Shown here one piece after another: positions 9,157 through 18,018 of a stretch of 64,000 nt of DNA (position 1 is the first letter of the stretch; each line of letters opens with the position of its first letter). Both the position numbers and the translations under genes were made by a program. Source of the DNA: Rhodobacteraceae bacterium 63075 (GTDB lineage: Bacteria > Pseudomonadota > Alphaproteobacteria > Rhodobacterales > Rhodobacteraceae); contig QVMW01000001.1 of NCBI GenBank assembly GCA_003417655.1, forward strand, positions 545,498-609,497, given 5' to 3'. The notes beneath the pieces were generated by a model, which saw nothing but the letters and a program-made list of their open reading frames with translations, did no database searches and was not told where the DNA came from.

Positions 9157-9392
9157 CATCGCCTCCAGTGCGTGGGGACGATCACGAGCGCACCGATCGA
9201 TGAGACGATGGCGTTCATTCCGTGAGAGCCGAAACCGATTCCGAACATGAGCCGCACGAAGAAGAAGAGAAAGGCACCACCAACGCATATGATGATGGAT
9301 TGCAGGATGCCGTTATGGGTAAAGCCCGTGCGCTCCGAGAGATATCCGATGATCCCGGCGAGAACGACCGTTCCGAAGATGGATGGAAACAT
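9156..9392 (-). CDS. GlsB/YeaQ-like small membrane protein (first of a pair)
   Basis: The 78-residue protein has GTVVLAGIIGYLSERTG at the N-terminus and two further hydrophobic stretches, IIICVGGAFLFFFVRLMFG and GMNAIVSSIGALVIV. This is a divergent version of the GlsB/YeaQ fold and a probable paralogue of the following gene. It lies 9 bases downstream of fmt on the same strand, and its ATG is preceded by AAGGAG. The function is unknown; envelope stress is only an inference from the family. Confidence 0.75.
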   Translation of the reverse strand: MFPSIFGTVVLAGIIGYLSERTGFTHNGILQSIIICVGGAFLFFFVRLMFGIGFGSHGMNAIVSSIGALVIVPTHWRR

Positions 9393-9401
9393 ATCGGCTC
9401 C

Positions 9402-10310
9402 TTATGTCAGACAAGTGCCAAGCGGCAAGGGCGTGCCCTTGACGAAGTCATCAGCATCTTGCGCCTTGCCACCGGCCTTTTGCAAGCGCTTGAGTTCGAC
9501 AGCACCTTGCCCACAGGCAACATACGCAGGCGTATCTATCACCTCACCGGGGAAGCCGCTGCCAATGGCCGGGGCCGATAGCAACAGTTTTACACGGATC
9601 CCCTCATGTTCGCACCAGGCGCCCGGGAACGGGCTGAGTCCGCGGATCTTGCGGTCGATCTCCGTGGAGGGCCGGGTCCAATCGATACGGCTTTCGCTCT
9701 TGTCGATCTTCTCAGCGTAGGTGATGCCCTCGGATGGTTGTGGCTTCGGGGTAATTTCGCCTATATTTTCCAGTGTCTCAGCTATGAGCTCACCACCTGC
9801 ATACGCTAGCGTACTGTGGAGGCTCTGTGTCGTTTCCCCCGCCTCGATCGGCACCTTGCGTCGCAGAAGCACGGGGCCGGTGTCCAGACCATCATCCATC
9901 TGCATGATGCAAACACCTGTCTGTTCATCACCGGCCATGATGGCCCGGTGAATGGGCGCGGCCCCGCGCCAACGCGGCAGCAAGGAGGCATGAATATTGA
10001 TGCAACCATACGCTGGCGTATACAATATCTCCTTTGGAAGTATCAGCCCGTAGGCGACAACGACCGCGACATCGGCATCAAAGGAGGCGAATTCCGCCTG
10101 AGCTTCGGCTGTGCGAAGCGACTTCGGGTGCCTTACCGGAAGGCCCAGCTCCTCGGCGCGGGCCTGAACTGGCGTCGGGCGTTCCTTCTTGCCCCGCCCC
10201 GAGGCGCGCGGCGGCTGACAGTAGACAGCCACAACTTCATGACCCGCGGCGAGAATCGCATCAAGCGCCGGCAGGCTGAATTCCGGGCTGCCCATGAATA
10301 TCACTCTCAT
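9402..10310 (-). CDS. fmt: Methionyl-tRNA formyltransferase
   Basis: Fmt formylates initiator Met-tRNA using 10-formyl-tetrahydrofolate. The 302-residue protein begins [20 protein letters not shown] and has the catalytic segment [20 protein letters not shown] with the asparagine and histidine, followed by [17 protein letters not shown]. The C-terminal tRNA-binding OB-like domain is present. ATG 10310 fits the family and overlaps the upstream deformylase stop by ATGA; a longer frame to 10421 is rejected. The neighbouring deformylases remove the formyl group again after translation. Confidence 0.96.
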   Translation of the reverse strand: MRVIFMGSPEFSLPALDAILAAGHEVVAVYCQPPRASGRGKKERPTPVQARAEELGLPVRHPKSLRTAEAQAEFASFDADVAVVVAYGLILPKEILYTPAYGCINIHASLLPRWRGAAPIHRAIMAGDEQTGVCIMQMDDGLDTGPVLLRRKVPIEAGETTQSLHSTLAYAGGELIAETLENIGEITPKPQPSEGITYAEKIDKSESRIDWTRPSTEIDRKIRGLSPFPGAWCEHEGIRVKLLLSAPAIGSGFPGEVIDTPAYVACGQGAVELKRLQKAGGKAQDADDFVKGTPLPLGTCLT

Positions 10311-10801
10311 GCGCTTTTCCTCGCTTTGCGCAGGAGCATGTCCCGCTTCACCTTGGACAGGTGGTCGAAATACATCTTGCCGTCCAAATGGTCGACCTGG
10401 TGTTGCACCGATGTTGCCCAAAGTCCGACGAAATCGCTCGTCTCATCTTCACCATTTTCGTTCAGGAACCGGACCGTGACACCGCGCGGCCGCTTGAGCT
10501 TGGCCGAGATGCCGGGCAGATTCGGGCTTGCTTCTTCATGCTCACGCATGACTGCACTCGCATCAATGATCTCGGGGTTGGCCATCAGAACCGCCTCGCC
10601 GCGCTCGGAGCTCGCGTCGACGACCGCCAGGCGCAGCATCACGCCGATCTGAGGCGCGGCAAGCCCGACTCCCGGCATCGCCTCCATCGTGTCGATCATG
10701 TCCCGCCAGGTCTGGCGAATGTCTTCCGTGATCTCCGAAACCGGATCGGCCGGCGCGCGCAGCCGCTTGTCAGGCCAGGGAATACACGGGCGCACCGTCA
10801 T
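10307..10801 (-). CDS. Peptide deformylase paralogue with lost catalytic residues
   Basis: The 164-residue protein aligns along its length with peptide deformylase. Motif I is intact ([11 protein letters not shown], residues 43-53), but the two metal-site motifs are not. Where EGCLS is expected it has EEASPNLPG, putting Ser92 at the metal-ligand cysteine. The HExxH motif reads HQVDH (134-138), with glutamine in place of the catalytic glutamate. By family knowledge both changes should abolish normal deformylation. It lies between the intact def and fmt, overlapping each by four bases. It may be regulatory or structural, or act on something else. There is no frameshift, so it is not a decaying pseudogene. 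Confidence 0.88.
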   Translation of the reverse strand: MTVRPCIPWPDKRLRAPADPVSEITEDIRQTWRDMIDTMEAMPGVGLAAPQIGVMLRLAVVDASSERGEAVLMANPEIIDASAVMREHEEASPNLPGISAKLKRPRGVTVRFLNENGEDETSDFVGLWATSVQHQVDHLDGKMYFDHLSKVKRDMLLRKARKSA

Positions 10802-11325
10802 ACACGCGCCTTCTCGCGCTTGAGCTTCTGCATCTTGCGGGTGATCATCTGCCGCTTCATGGCGCCGATGTAGTCGATGAAGAGCTTGCCGTTGAGATGG
10901 TCGATTTCATGCTGCACGCACGTGGCCCAGAGGCCGTCGAAAGTCTCGTGTTGCTCGTTTCCGTCACGGTCGATCCAGCGCACATCGACGGCATTTGGGC
11001 GCGTGACTTCGGCATATTGCTCGGGAATGGACAGGCAGCCCTCCTCGTAGACATTCGTTTCCTCGGAGCTGGCGATGATCTCGGGATTGAACATGATGAG
11101 GGGCCGAGGCGTCTCACCCTCCTCCTTTACGCAGTCGAGCGCGATCAAGCGGGTGAGTTGGCCCACCTGTGGCGCGGCGAGGCCGATGCCTGGCGCATCA
11201 TACATGGTTTCAAGCATGTCATCGGCGAGTGCGCGCAACTCGTCGGACAAATCATCGACCGGGGCGCAGACTTTTTTCAGGCGCGGGTCGGGATGTATCA
11301 GAATGGGCCGTATCATAGCGATCAT
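10798..11325 (-). CDS. def: Peptide deformylase (intact)
   Basis: Def removes the N-formyl group from nascent proteins. The 175-residue protein has all three motifs: PGIGLAAPQVG, EEGCLSIP (metal ligand C97) and QHEIDHLNG (H139, E140, H143). Its C-terminal tail is rich in lysine and arginine. Starts at 11325 (MIAMIRPI) and 11316 (MIRPI) are both possible; the second is closer to typical family starts, and neither has a strong ribosome-binding site. It heads the def-def-like-fmt operon and is divergent from the PatB-like gene. Confidence 0.95.
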   Translation of the reverse strand: MIAMIRPILIHPDPRLKKVCAPVDDLSDELRALADDMLETMYDAPGIGLAAPQVGQLTRLIALDCVKEEGETPRPLIMFNPEIIASSEETNVYEEGCLSIPEQYAEVTRPNAVDVRWIDRDGNEQHETFDGLWATCVQHEIDHLNGKLFIDYIGAMKRQMITRKMQKLKREKARV

Positions 11326-11412
11326 TTAGGCGATGAGACGCGGCTGCGCAACATGGGGTTGCGCTCGCAGATCGGTCGGGTAGCGTCGCGTTGACAAATT
11401 CGGGAGGGTCAC

Positions 11413-12582
11413 ATGAATTTCGATGAGATCATCGAGCGGCGCGGCACGCATTCCGTCAAATGGGACATGATGGAAAAGCTCTATGGAGTGCCTGCCGAGG
11501 ATGGGCTGGCCATGTGGGTCGCCGATATGGACTTCCGTCCGCCCGAGTGCATCCGGCAAGCGCTCCAGGGGATGCTGGATCACGGGATTTACGGCTATTA
11601 CGGTGATGATGCGGACTATCGTGCCGCGATCTGCTGGTGGATGCAGGAACGGCACGGCTGGAAGGTCGATCCGGCGTCGATCTTCACGACGCATGGCCTG
11701 GTGAACGGAACGGCGCTCTGTGTCGATACATGGTCGGAGCCGGGCGACGGCGTGATTCTCTTCACGCCCGTCTACCACGCCTTCGCGAAGGTCATCAAAG
11801 CCAATGGGCGGCGTGTCGTCGAGTGCGAGATGGTCGAGACGGATGGTCGCTACGAGATGGATTTCGATTCCTACGATGCGCAGTTGGACGGCTCCGAGAA
11901 GATCGTCATTCTCTGCTCGCCGCACAATCCGGGCGGCCGTGTCTGGACGCGTGAAGAGCTGGAAGCCGTTGCGGCCTTCGCCAAGCGGCATGATCTCATC
12001 CTCGTCTCCGACGAGATCCACCATGACCTGGTGATGCCGGGCCACAAGCATATCCCGATGGCCCATGTCGACGGGATCGAGGACCGGCTCGTGATGATGA
12101 GCGCGACCACGAAGACCTTCAATATAGCCGGAAGCCATGTCGGCAATGTCATCATCGCCGACGAGGCGCTTCGCGCGCAGTTCGCGGCGAAGATGGCGGG
12201 GCTGGGAAATTCGCCGAACTCGTTTGGTCTGTTTACTGCGGAAGCGGCCTATTCGCCGGAAGGGGCTGCGTGGGTCGATGAACTCATGCAGTATCTCGAT
12301 GGAAACCGGCGCCTTTTCGATGAGGGCATCTCTGCGATCCCCGGTCTGAGATCAATGCCGCTGGAAGCGACATACCTGGCCTGGGTCGATTTCACGGACA
12401 CGGGCATGGACCGCGAGGAGTTCACCCGCCGTGTGGAGAGCGATGCCAGGATCGCGACGAACCATGGGCCGACCTTCGGCAAGGGCGGGGAGAGCTTCCT
12501 GAGATTCAATCTGGCGACACCGCGCGCGCTCGTCGAGCAGGCTGTCGAACGTTTGCAAAAGGCCTTCGGCGACCTTCAGTGA
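11413..12582 (+). CDS. PatB/MalY-type PLP-dependent C-S lyase (aminotransferase fold)
   Basis: The 389-residue class I/II aminotransferase-fold protein resembles PatB/MalY cystathionine beta-lyases: MWVADMDFRPPECI near the N-terminus, YYGDDADYRAAICWWMQERHGW, SPHNPGGRVWTREEL, LILVSDEIHHDLVMPGHKH and the PLP-lysine segment SATTKTFNIAG. The expected reaction is beta-elimination of cysteine-S conjugates or cystathionine, releasing a thiol, ammonia and pyruvate; a broader aminotransferase role is possible. The ATG has a GGGAGGGT ribosome-binding site 5-10 bases upstream. Its end overlaps the convergent gene by 7 bases. Confidence 0.88.
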   Translation: MNFDEIIERRGTHSVKWDMMEKLYGVPAEDGLAMWVADMDFRPPECIRQALQGMLDHGIYGYYGDDADYRAAICWWMQERHGWKVDPASIFTTHGLVNGTALCVDTWSEPGDGVILFTPVYHAFAKVIKANGRRVVECEMVETDGRYEMDFDSYDAQLDGSEKIVILCSPHNPGGRVWTREELEAVAAFAKRHDLILVSDEIHHDLVMPGHKHIPMAHVDGIEDRLVMMSATTKTFNIAGSHVGNVIIADEALRAQFAAKMAGLGNSPNSFGLFTAEAAYSPEGAAWVDELMQYLDGNRRLFDEGISAIPGLRSMPLEATYLAWVDFTDTGMDREEFTRRVESDARIATNHGPTFGKGGESFLRFNLATPRALVEQAVERLQKAFGDLQ

Positions 12583-12935
12583 AGCGGTTCCTTGGTGAGC
12601 AGACCGACCGGGGCTGACTCGTCTGCCGCGAAGTCGAGCGGGGCCGTTTCATGAGCCTGCGTGGCGCGCTTGAACTCATAGTGCATCAGGCCCTCTTCCT
12701 CGGCAGATGCAACGATGAGACATTCCATGAGGTGCTTGGCGCTGTCGTAGATATCGACCAGCCCGCGCAGATGCGGGGCATTCTCGGTATCGAGCGCGAA
12801 GCCACCGTCCCAGAGCTTGAGGATCGGATAGACATTATCGCCGACATGCACACGCAGACGCGCAGATTTGGTCATCGCCTTCTTGCGCGCGGCCTTGAGC
12901 ATTTCTTCGAGCTCGGGAGAGATATAGTCGGTCAT
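12576..12935 (-). CDS. Conserved hypothetical protein, 119 aa
   Basis: I do not recognise a characterised family. The protein is soluble with no signal peptide or membrane segment. It starts MTDYISPELEEMLKAARKKAM, followed by a beta-rich middle (RLRVHVGDNVYPILKLWDGGFAL), then RGLVDIYDSAKHLMECLIVAS and an acidic C-terminus. The WDGGFAL...RGLVDIYD pattern vaguely recalls PilZ-like barrels, but the arginine motif of PilZ is absent. ATG 12935 is preferred over 13004 because the upstream extension is cysteine-rich and unlike a conserved N-terminus. Its 3' end overlaps the PatB-like gene. Confidence 0.7.
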   Translation of the reverse strand: MTDYISPELEEMLKAARKKAMTKSARLRVHVGDNVYPILKLWDGGFALDTENAPHLRGLVDIYDSAKHLMECLIVASAEEEGLMHYEFKRATQAHETAPLDFAADESAPVGLLTKEPLH

Positions 12936-13130
12936 GTGCACGATCCCCGTTACGCAAGTGCAGACTGGCAGAGAGAAGTTGATAAACAAGCAACATTTTC
13001 GCACTAGCGGGAGTTTGTTGCAGCCGAGTGACTCGTCTTTGTGCGCAGTTGCAGGGCGGCTGCGCGCAGGTGTGCCTTAGAAGGAATGCTCGATAGGCCT
13101 ATGTTCTCTTCAAACACAAAGGAGATTCAC

Positions 13131-14105
13131 ATGGGTTTGCTTGTAGATGGCGAATGGCACGACAAGTGGTATGACACCAAGGAACATGGCGGCGAGTTCA
13201 AACGCTCGACATCGAAATTCAGAAGCTGGATCACGGCTGATGGCAGCGCCGGCCCGTCGGGCGAAGGCGGTTTCAAGGCCGAAAGCGGGCGCTATCATCT
13301 CTATGTCAGCTACGCCTGCCCCTGGGCGCACCGGGCGCTTGTCTTCCGCAAACTGAAGGGGCTGGAGGACCATATCGGCGTTTCGGTCGTCCATCCTGAC
13401 ATGCTCGGCGAGGGCTGGACCTTCGATGAGGACTTTGACGGCGCGACAGGAGACAGACTCTATGGCCTGCCCTTTGCGCGCGACATCTATCTCAAGGCCG
13501 ACCCGAATATCTCTGGCCGCGTGACCGTCCCGATCCTCTGGGACAAGGAGCGCGAGACGATCGTGAGCAACGAAAGCTCGGAGATCATCCGGATGTTCAA
13601 CTCGGCGTTTGACGGGATCACGGGCAACACGGACGACTACTGGCCCGAAGAGCTGCGCGCCGAGATCGAAGAGATCAATGAGCGTGTCTATCACACCTTC
13701 AACAACGGTGTTTACAAGTCAGGTTTTGCGACCACGCAGGAAGCCTATGACAAGGCGGTTCATCCGCTTTTCGACACGATGGACTGGCTGGAAGACCGTC
13801 TGAGCAAGCACCGCTATCTCTCGGGGGACCGCAGCACCGAGGCCGATTGGCGCGCGTTCACGACGCTGGTCCGCTTCGATAGAGTTTACCACCTGCACTT
13901 CAAGTGCAACAGGAACCGCGTGATCGATTATCCGAACCTGTGGGCCTATACCCGCGAGCTCTACCAGTGGCCCGGCGTCGCGGAGACGGTGAACTTCGAA
14001 CATATCGTGCGCCACTATCACTACAGCCACGCGTCGATCAATCCGCACAGGATCATACCGATCAATCCTGATATTGACTTTACCGCGCCGCACGGGCGCG
14101 GCTGA
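13131..14105 (+). CDS. Glutathionyl-hydroquinone reductase (Xi-class GST)
   Basis: The 324-residue protein belongs to the YqjG/EcM4/PcpF group, which reduces glutathionyl-hydroquinones. It has GGEFKRSTSKFRSWI near the start, the catalytic-cysteine motif YACPWAHRALVFRKLKGL, NESSEIIRMFN for the glutathione site, and the helical C-terminal domain (DWRAFTTLVRFDRVYHLHFKCN). ATG 13131 is preceded by AAAGGAG at good spacing, so a longer upstream frame is rejected. Xi-class enzymes use this cysteine and depend on glutathione. It stands alone between a convergent pair and smc. Confidence 0.9.
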   Translation: MGLLVDGEWHDKWYDTKEHGGEFKRSTSKFRSWITADGSAGPSGEGGFKAESGRYHLYVSYACPWAHRALVFRKLKGLEDHIGVSVVHPDMLGEGWTFDEDFDGATGDRLYGLPFARDIYLKADPNISGRVTVPILWDKERETIVSNESSEIIRMFNSAFDGITGNTDDYWPEELRAEIEEINERVYHTFNNGVYKSGFATTQEAYDKAVHPLFDTMDWLEDRLSKHRYLSGDRSTEADWRAFTTLVRFDRVYHLHFKCNRNRVIDYPNLWAYTRELYQWPGVAETVNFEHIVRHYHYSHASINPHRIIPINPDIDFTAPHGRG

Positions 14106-14133
14106 CAGCGCCAATATCTTGTGGATAACTGCG

Positions 14134-14163
14134 CGCGCAGGGCCATATGAGGTGCCCTGCGCG
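14134..14163 (+). repeat. Perfect 10-bp hairpin between the GST gene and smc
   Basis: CGCGCAGGGC (14134-14143) and GCCCTGCGCG (14154-14163) pair perfectly around the loop CATATGAGGT. There is no T-run after it. It is followed directly by TTGACA (14164-14169), which could be a -35 element for smc, though no convincing -10 follows at 17 bases. It may end the upstream transcript or shape the smc leader. Confidence 0.5.
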
Positions 14164-14227
14164 TTGACAACAGCGAATATGCACCCGCAAACTGCTCGGA
14201 ACCAGAATCAAGGGCATCTTTCGGGCA

Positions 14228-17200
14228 GTGCAGTTCTCCAAGCTCAGACTGACAGGCTTCAAAAGCTTCGTCGATCCGACCGACCTGATCATCCAGGACG
14301 GTCTGACCGGCGTTGTCGGGCCCAATGGCTGCGGCAAGTCGAACCTCCTGGAAGCGCTGCGCTGGGTCATGGGCGAGAACCGTCCGACAGCCATGCGCGG
14401 CGGCGGCATGGAGGACGTGATCTTTGCCGGTGCCGCGTCGCGGCCGGCCCGTAACTTCGCCGAGGTGAGCCTGCATCTGGACAATTCCGATCGCCTTGCG
14501 CCTGCCGGGTTCAATGACCAGGACCAGCTCGAAATCGTCCGCCGGATCACCCGCGACGTGGGCAGCGCCTACAAGGCGAACGGCAAGGACACCCGCGCAC
14601 GCGATGTGCAGATGCTCTTTGCCGATGCTTCGACGGGTGCGCATTCGCCCGCGCTCGTGCGGCAGGGACAGATCAGCGAGCTGATCAATGCCAAACCCAA
14701 GAACCGCCGCCGTATCCTCGAGGAAGCCGCCGGCATCAGCGGGCTCTACCAGCGCCGCCACGAGGCCGAACTAAAGCTCAAGGGCGCGGAAACGAACCTG
14801 ACGCGTGTCGATGACGTGATCGAGCAGCTCTCCACGCAGCTTGCGCAGCTCGCGCGGCAGGCGCGGCAGGCGGCGCGGTATCGCGAGATCGGGGAGGAAT
14901 TGCGCCGGGCCGAGGGGCTTCTCCTTTATCGCCGTTGGAAGGAAGCTCAAGTCTCGCTGCTAAACGAGCAGGAAGCCTTAAAGGAGCGCACGGTGGCCGC
15001 GAGCCAGGCCGAAACGGCCGCGCGCGAATCGGCCAAGGCGCGGCAGAAAGCCGAAGAGGCCCTGCCGCCGCTGCGCGAGGAAGAGGCCGTCGCCGCGGCC
15101 ATCCTGCAAAGGCTCACCGTGCAGCGCGACACGCTGGAAGACCAGGAGAAGCGCGCGCTGGCCACGATCGACACGCTCAAGGCGCGCATCGCCCAGCTCG
15201 GCGCCGACATGGAGCGCGAAGCGGGCCTCAACCGTGATGCCGGCGAGACCATCGAGCAACTCGACTGGGAAGCCGAAGAACTCAGAAAAGCTGGCGAAGG
15301 CCATGAGGGCAAGCTCGAAGAGGCGCAGGCCGCAGCGCACGAGGCCTCGCAGGTCTTGCAGGAGCGTGAGAACGCACTGGCGGAACTGACAGAGGATGTG
15401 GCGCGGCTGGCTGCCCGTCACCAATCCGCGCAGCGCCTTCTGGATGATAGTCGAAAGACCGAGACCCGCTCCAGCGCCGAGGCGGAAAAGGCCCGCGCCG
15501 CGGCCGAGGAGGCCAAGGCCGCGCTGGCCCGGGCGCAGGCGGATTTCGATGCCGCGCAAAAGGCCGAGGCCGAGGCCAGCCAGGCATCCGCCGGGGCCGA
15601 GGAGGCGCTTGTCCAGGCTGAAGCCGCCCGGGCCGCTACGCAGAGCCGAGAGGCAGACGCGCGCGCCGAGCTGAGCGAGGCCGAGGGTGAGGTGAATGCG
15701 CTGTCGGCGGAAGCCACGGCGCTGGCGCGGCTCGTGGAACGTGACACCGCCGAGGGCGGCCAGATCATTGATTCCGTTCAGGTTACGCCCGGCTTCGAGA
15801 AGGCGCTGGGCGCGGCACTGGCCGATGATTTGCGGGCGCCGGAAGTTGACGAGGACGGGCCTTCGGGCTGGGCCAGCCTGCCGGCCTACACGGATGCACA
15901 GGGCCTGCCCGAAGGCGTAGAGGCGCTTTCGAACCACGTCAACGTGCCGGGTGTATTGACTCGCCGCATGGCGCAGATCGGGCTTGTCAGCGCCGAGGAT
16001 GGGCCGCGCTTGCAAGGCGCGCTCAAACCCGGCCAGAGGCTGGTGAGCCGGGACGGGGATCTTTGGCGCTGGGATGGCTTCCGTGCCTGGGCCGAGGATG
16101 CGCCAACGGCGGCGGCGCTGCGACTCGAGCAGATCAACCGGCTCGAAGCGCTCAAGCAGCAGATGGAAGCAGCCAATGCGCGCGCCGAAGGTGCACGCCG
16201 GGCCCATGAGATGTTGACACAGCAGCTCGAAGCCGATGCCCGGGCGGACAAGGCTGCGCGCGAGGAGCGGCGGGCGGCGGATACGGCCGTTGCCGAAGCC
16301 GCGCGGGCGCTGAGCCGTGCGGAGGCTGACCGGACCCTGGCGGAGTCGCGTCTTGATTCTCTTGGGCTGGCCGTGAAGCGCCACGAGGAAGAGGCGCTGG
16401 CCGCACGCGAGAGCCTTGCCGAGGCTGAGCGGGGGTTGAGCGAGCTGGCGGATCTTGAGGAGGCGCGCGCCAAGGTCGAGGACGTCAAGATGACCGTGGA
16501 AGCCTCACGTATGACGATGATGTCAAAGCGCTCCGCCCATGACGAGCTGCGCCGCGAGGGCGAGGCGCGCATACGCCGCAGCCAGGAAGTGACCAAGGAA
16601 TTGTCGGGCTGGCGTCACAGGCTTGAATCGGCCGGAAAGCGCATTGCGGAGCTGGCCGAACGCAAGGAAGCCTCCGAGGAAGAACTCGCGCAAGCCTCTC
16701 AGGCGCCTGAAGAAATTGCCGCCAAGCGCGCGGAGCTGGGCCATTCGATCGAGGAGGCCGAGGCGCGCAAGGCGGCGGCGGCGGATGCGCTTTCGGCGGC
16801 CGAAGGGGCAGAGCGGGAGGCGAGTATCCGTGAGCGCGACGCGGAGCGCGCGGCGTCGGAGGCCCGTGAAGCACGGGCGCGCGCCGAAGCCCGGGCCGAG
16901 GCGGCGCGCGAGACGGTGGCCTACGCAGCCGAGCGCATTGCCGATGAGCAGGACACGACCCCCGAGGCGCTTCTGGAGAGCCTCGATGCGGACCCCGAGA
17001 AGATGCCCGCCTCCGAGGCGATCGAGGCGGATGTGAACCGGCTCAAGCGCCAGCGAGACGCGCTCGGCGCGGTCAACCTGCGCGCCGAGGAGGACGCGCG
17101 GGAAGTCTCCGAGGAGCACGACGAGCTGCTCAAGGAGAAGACCGATCTCGAAGAGGCGATCCGCACGCTGCGCAACGGAATCGCCAGCCTCAACCGCGAG

Positions 17201-17683
17201 GGGCGCGAGCGGCTGCTGACGGCCTTCGAGCAAGTGAACGATAATTTCTCCATGCTCTTCAAGCACTTGTTCGGGGGTGGCGAAGCCAATCTCGTGCTGG
17301 TGGAAAGCGATGATCCGCTCGAGGCGGGCCTCGAGATCATGTGCCAGCCACCGGGCAAGAAACTGGCCACGCTGAGCCTTCTGTCGGGCGGCGAGCAGAC
17401 GCTGACGGCGTTGGCGCTGATCTTCGCGGTCTTCCTCGCCAACCCGGCGCCGATATGCGTGCTAGACGAGGTGGATGCGCCGCTCGATGACGCCAATGTC
17501 ACAAGGTTTTGCGACCTTCTCGATGAGATGTGCCGCCGCACGGAAACGCGCTTTCTGATCATCACGCACCATGCTGTGACGATGAGCCGGATGGACCGTC
17601 TCTACGGCGTGACGATGCAGGAAAAGGGCGTCAGCCAGCTCGTTTCGGTCGACCTCAAAAGGGCGGAACAAATGGTCGCCTGA
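14228..17683 (+). CDS. smc: Chromosome segregation ATPase SMC
   Basis: SMC dimers load and organise the chromosome with ScpA and ScpB. The 1151-residue protein has the N-terminal Walker A GPNGCGKSN (residues 31-39), a first coiled coil very rich in Ala, Glu and Arg, a hinge around residues 510-620, the second coiled coil, and the C-terminal head with signature LSLLSGGEQTLTALAL and Walker B ICVLDEVDAPLDDAN. The start is GTG 14228, giving the typical MQFSKLRLTGFKSFVDPT. The hinge looks shorter than in Bacillus SMC. ScpA and ScpB are not in the window. A long opposing frame over the coiled coil is a composition artefact. Confidence 0.96.
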   Translation: MQFSKLRLTGFKSFVDPTDLIIQDGLTGVVGPNGCGKSNLLEALRWVMGENRPTAMRGGGMEDVIFAGAASRPARNFAEVSLHLDNSDRLAPAGFNDQDQLEIVRRITRDVGSAYKANGKDTRARDVQMLFADASTGAHSPALVRQGQISELINAKPKNRRRILEEAAGISGLYQRRHEAELKLKGAETNLTRVDDVIEQLSTQLAQLARQARQAARYREIGEELRRAEGLLLYRRWKEAQVSLLNEQEALKERTVAASQAETAARESAKARQKAEEALPPLREEEAVAAAILQRLTVQRDTLEDQEKRALATIDTLKARIAQLGADMEREAGLNRDAGETIEQLDWEAEELRKAGEGHEGKLEEAQAAAHEASQVLQERENALAELTEDVARLAARHQSAQRLLDDSRKTETRSSAEAEKARAAAEEAKAALARAQADFDAAQKAEAEASQASAGAEEALVQAEAARAATQSREADARAELSEAEGEVNALSAEATALARLVERDTAEGGQIIDSVQVTPGFEKALGAALADDLRAPEVDEDGPSGWASLPAYTDAQGLPEGVEALSNHVNVPGVLTRRMAQIGLVSAEDGPRLQGALKPGQRLVSRDGDLWRWDGFRAWAEDAPTAAALRLEQINRLEALKQQMEAANARAEGARRAHEMLTQQLEADARADKAAREERRAADTAVAEAARALSRAEADRTLAESRLDSLGLAVKRHEEEALAARESLAEAERGLSELADLEEARAKVEDVKMTVEASRMTMMSKRSAHDELRREGEARIRRSQEVTKELSGWRHRLESAGKRIAELAERKEASEEELAQASQAPEEIAAKRAELGHSIEEAEARKAAAADALSAAEGAEREASIRERDAERAASEAREARARAEARAEAARETVAYAAERIADEQDTTPEALLESLDADPEKMPASEAIEADVNRLKRQRDALGAVNLRAEEDAREVSEEHDELLKEKTDLEEAIRTLRNGIASLNREGRERLLTAFEQVNDNFSMLFKHLFGGGEANLVLVESDDPLEAGLEIMCQPPGKKLATLSLLSGGEQTLTALALIFAVFLANPAPICVLDEVDAPLDDANVTRFCDLLDEMCRRTETRFLIITHHAVTMSRMDRLYGVTMQEKGVSQLVSVDLKRAEQMVA

Positions 17684-18014
17684 GCGCGCGCGCGCCGGGT
17701 TAACCTTTCGTCGTTAACCACGCAAAACCGGGGGTGCCAACCTGTACACCTCCCAGTGCACCCCCTAGTGCAGCGCACGGTGCCGGGGCAAAAGTGAACG
17801 CGAAAGCGTTAACGGGCCCCGAACGGTAGAATTTTAATCACTTGATCGGTGCCGTGCCGCCGATTTTCCGCTGTCGTCTCAATCCGGTTGAAGATGACGC
17901 GGAGGAGGGATTTAAGGGAGGTATCGTGAACTTTCCGGGCGCGCGGGCGTTACTCCAGGGTCTGCCCGGGGTCGACATGCCGGGACACACGAGATTGCAG
18001 GAGCGCGGGGGCGT
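17684..18014. other. smc-tamA intergenic region (331 bp)
   Basis: No large gene is present. It holds the dyad GGTTAAC-N8-GTTAACC (17697-17718) just after smc, several GTGC/GCAC repeats around 17755-17785, and, at its right end, a possible short leader ORF (17926-18018) preceded by GGGAGGT. The dyad has no T-run, so it is not a clear terminator. The tamAB promoter should lie in this region, but I cannot place it. Confidence 0.5.
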
Positions 18015-18018
18015 TTGA
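17926..18018 (+). CDS. Possible 30-codon leader peptide overlapping the tamA start
   Basis: A GTG at 17926, with an excellent GGGAGGT ribosome-binding site five bases upstream, opens a 30-codon frame starting VNFPGARALLQGLPG. Its TGA (18016-18018) overlaps the TTG start of tamA (18015-18017). This geometry would allow translational coupling or attenuation of tamA. There is no similarity to a known peptide, so it may be chance; the strength of the ribosome-binding site is the only positive evidence. Confidence 0.3.
   Translation: MNFPGARALLQGLPGVDMPGHTRLQERGGV

Noticed and set aside
14209..14240. GGAAC upstream of smc as an EcfG promoter
   Set aside because: No CGTT or GGTT follows at 16-17 bases.
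17697..17718. Possible CtrA site (TTAA repeat) after smc
   Set aside because: The two TTAA elements are 10 bases apart rather than 7, and the site lies behind smc, not in front of a cell-cycle gene.
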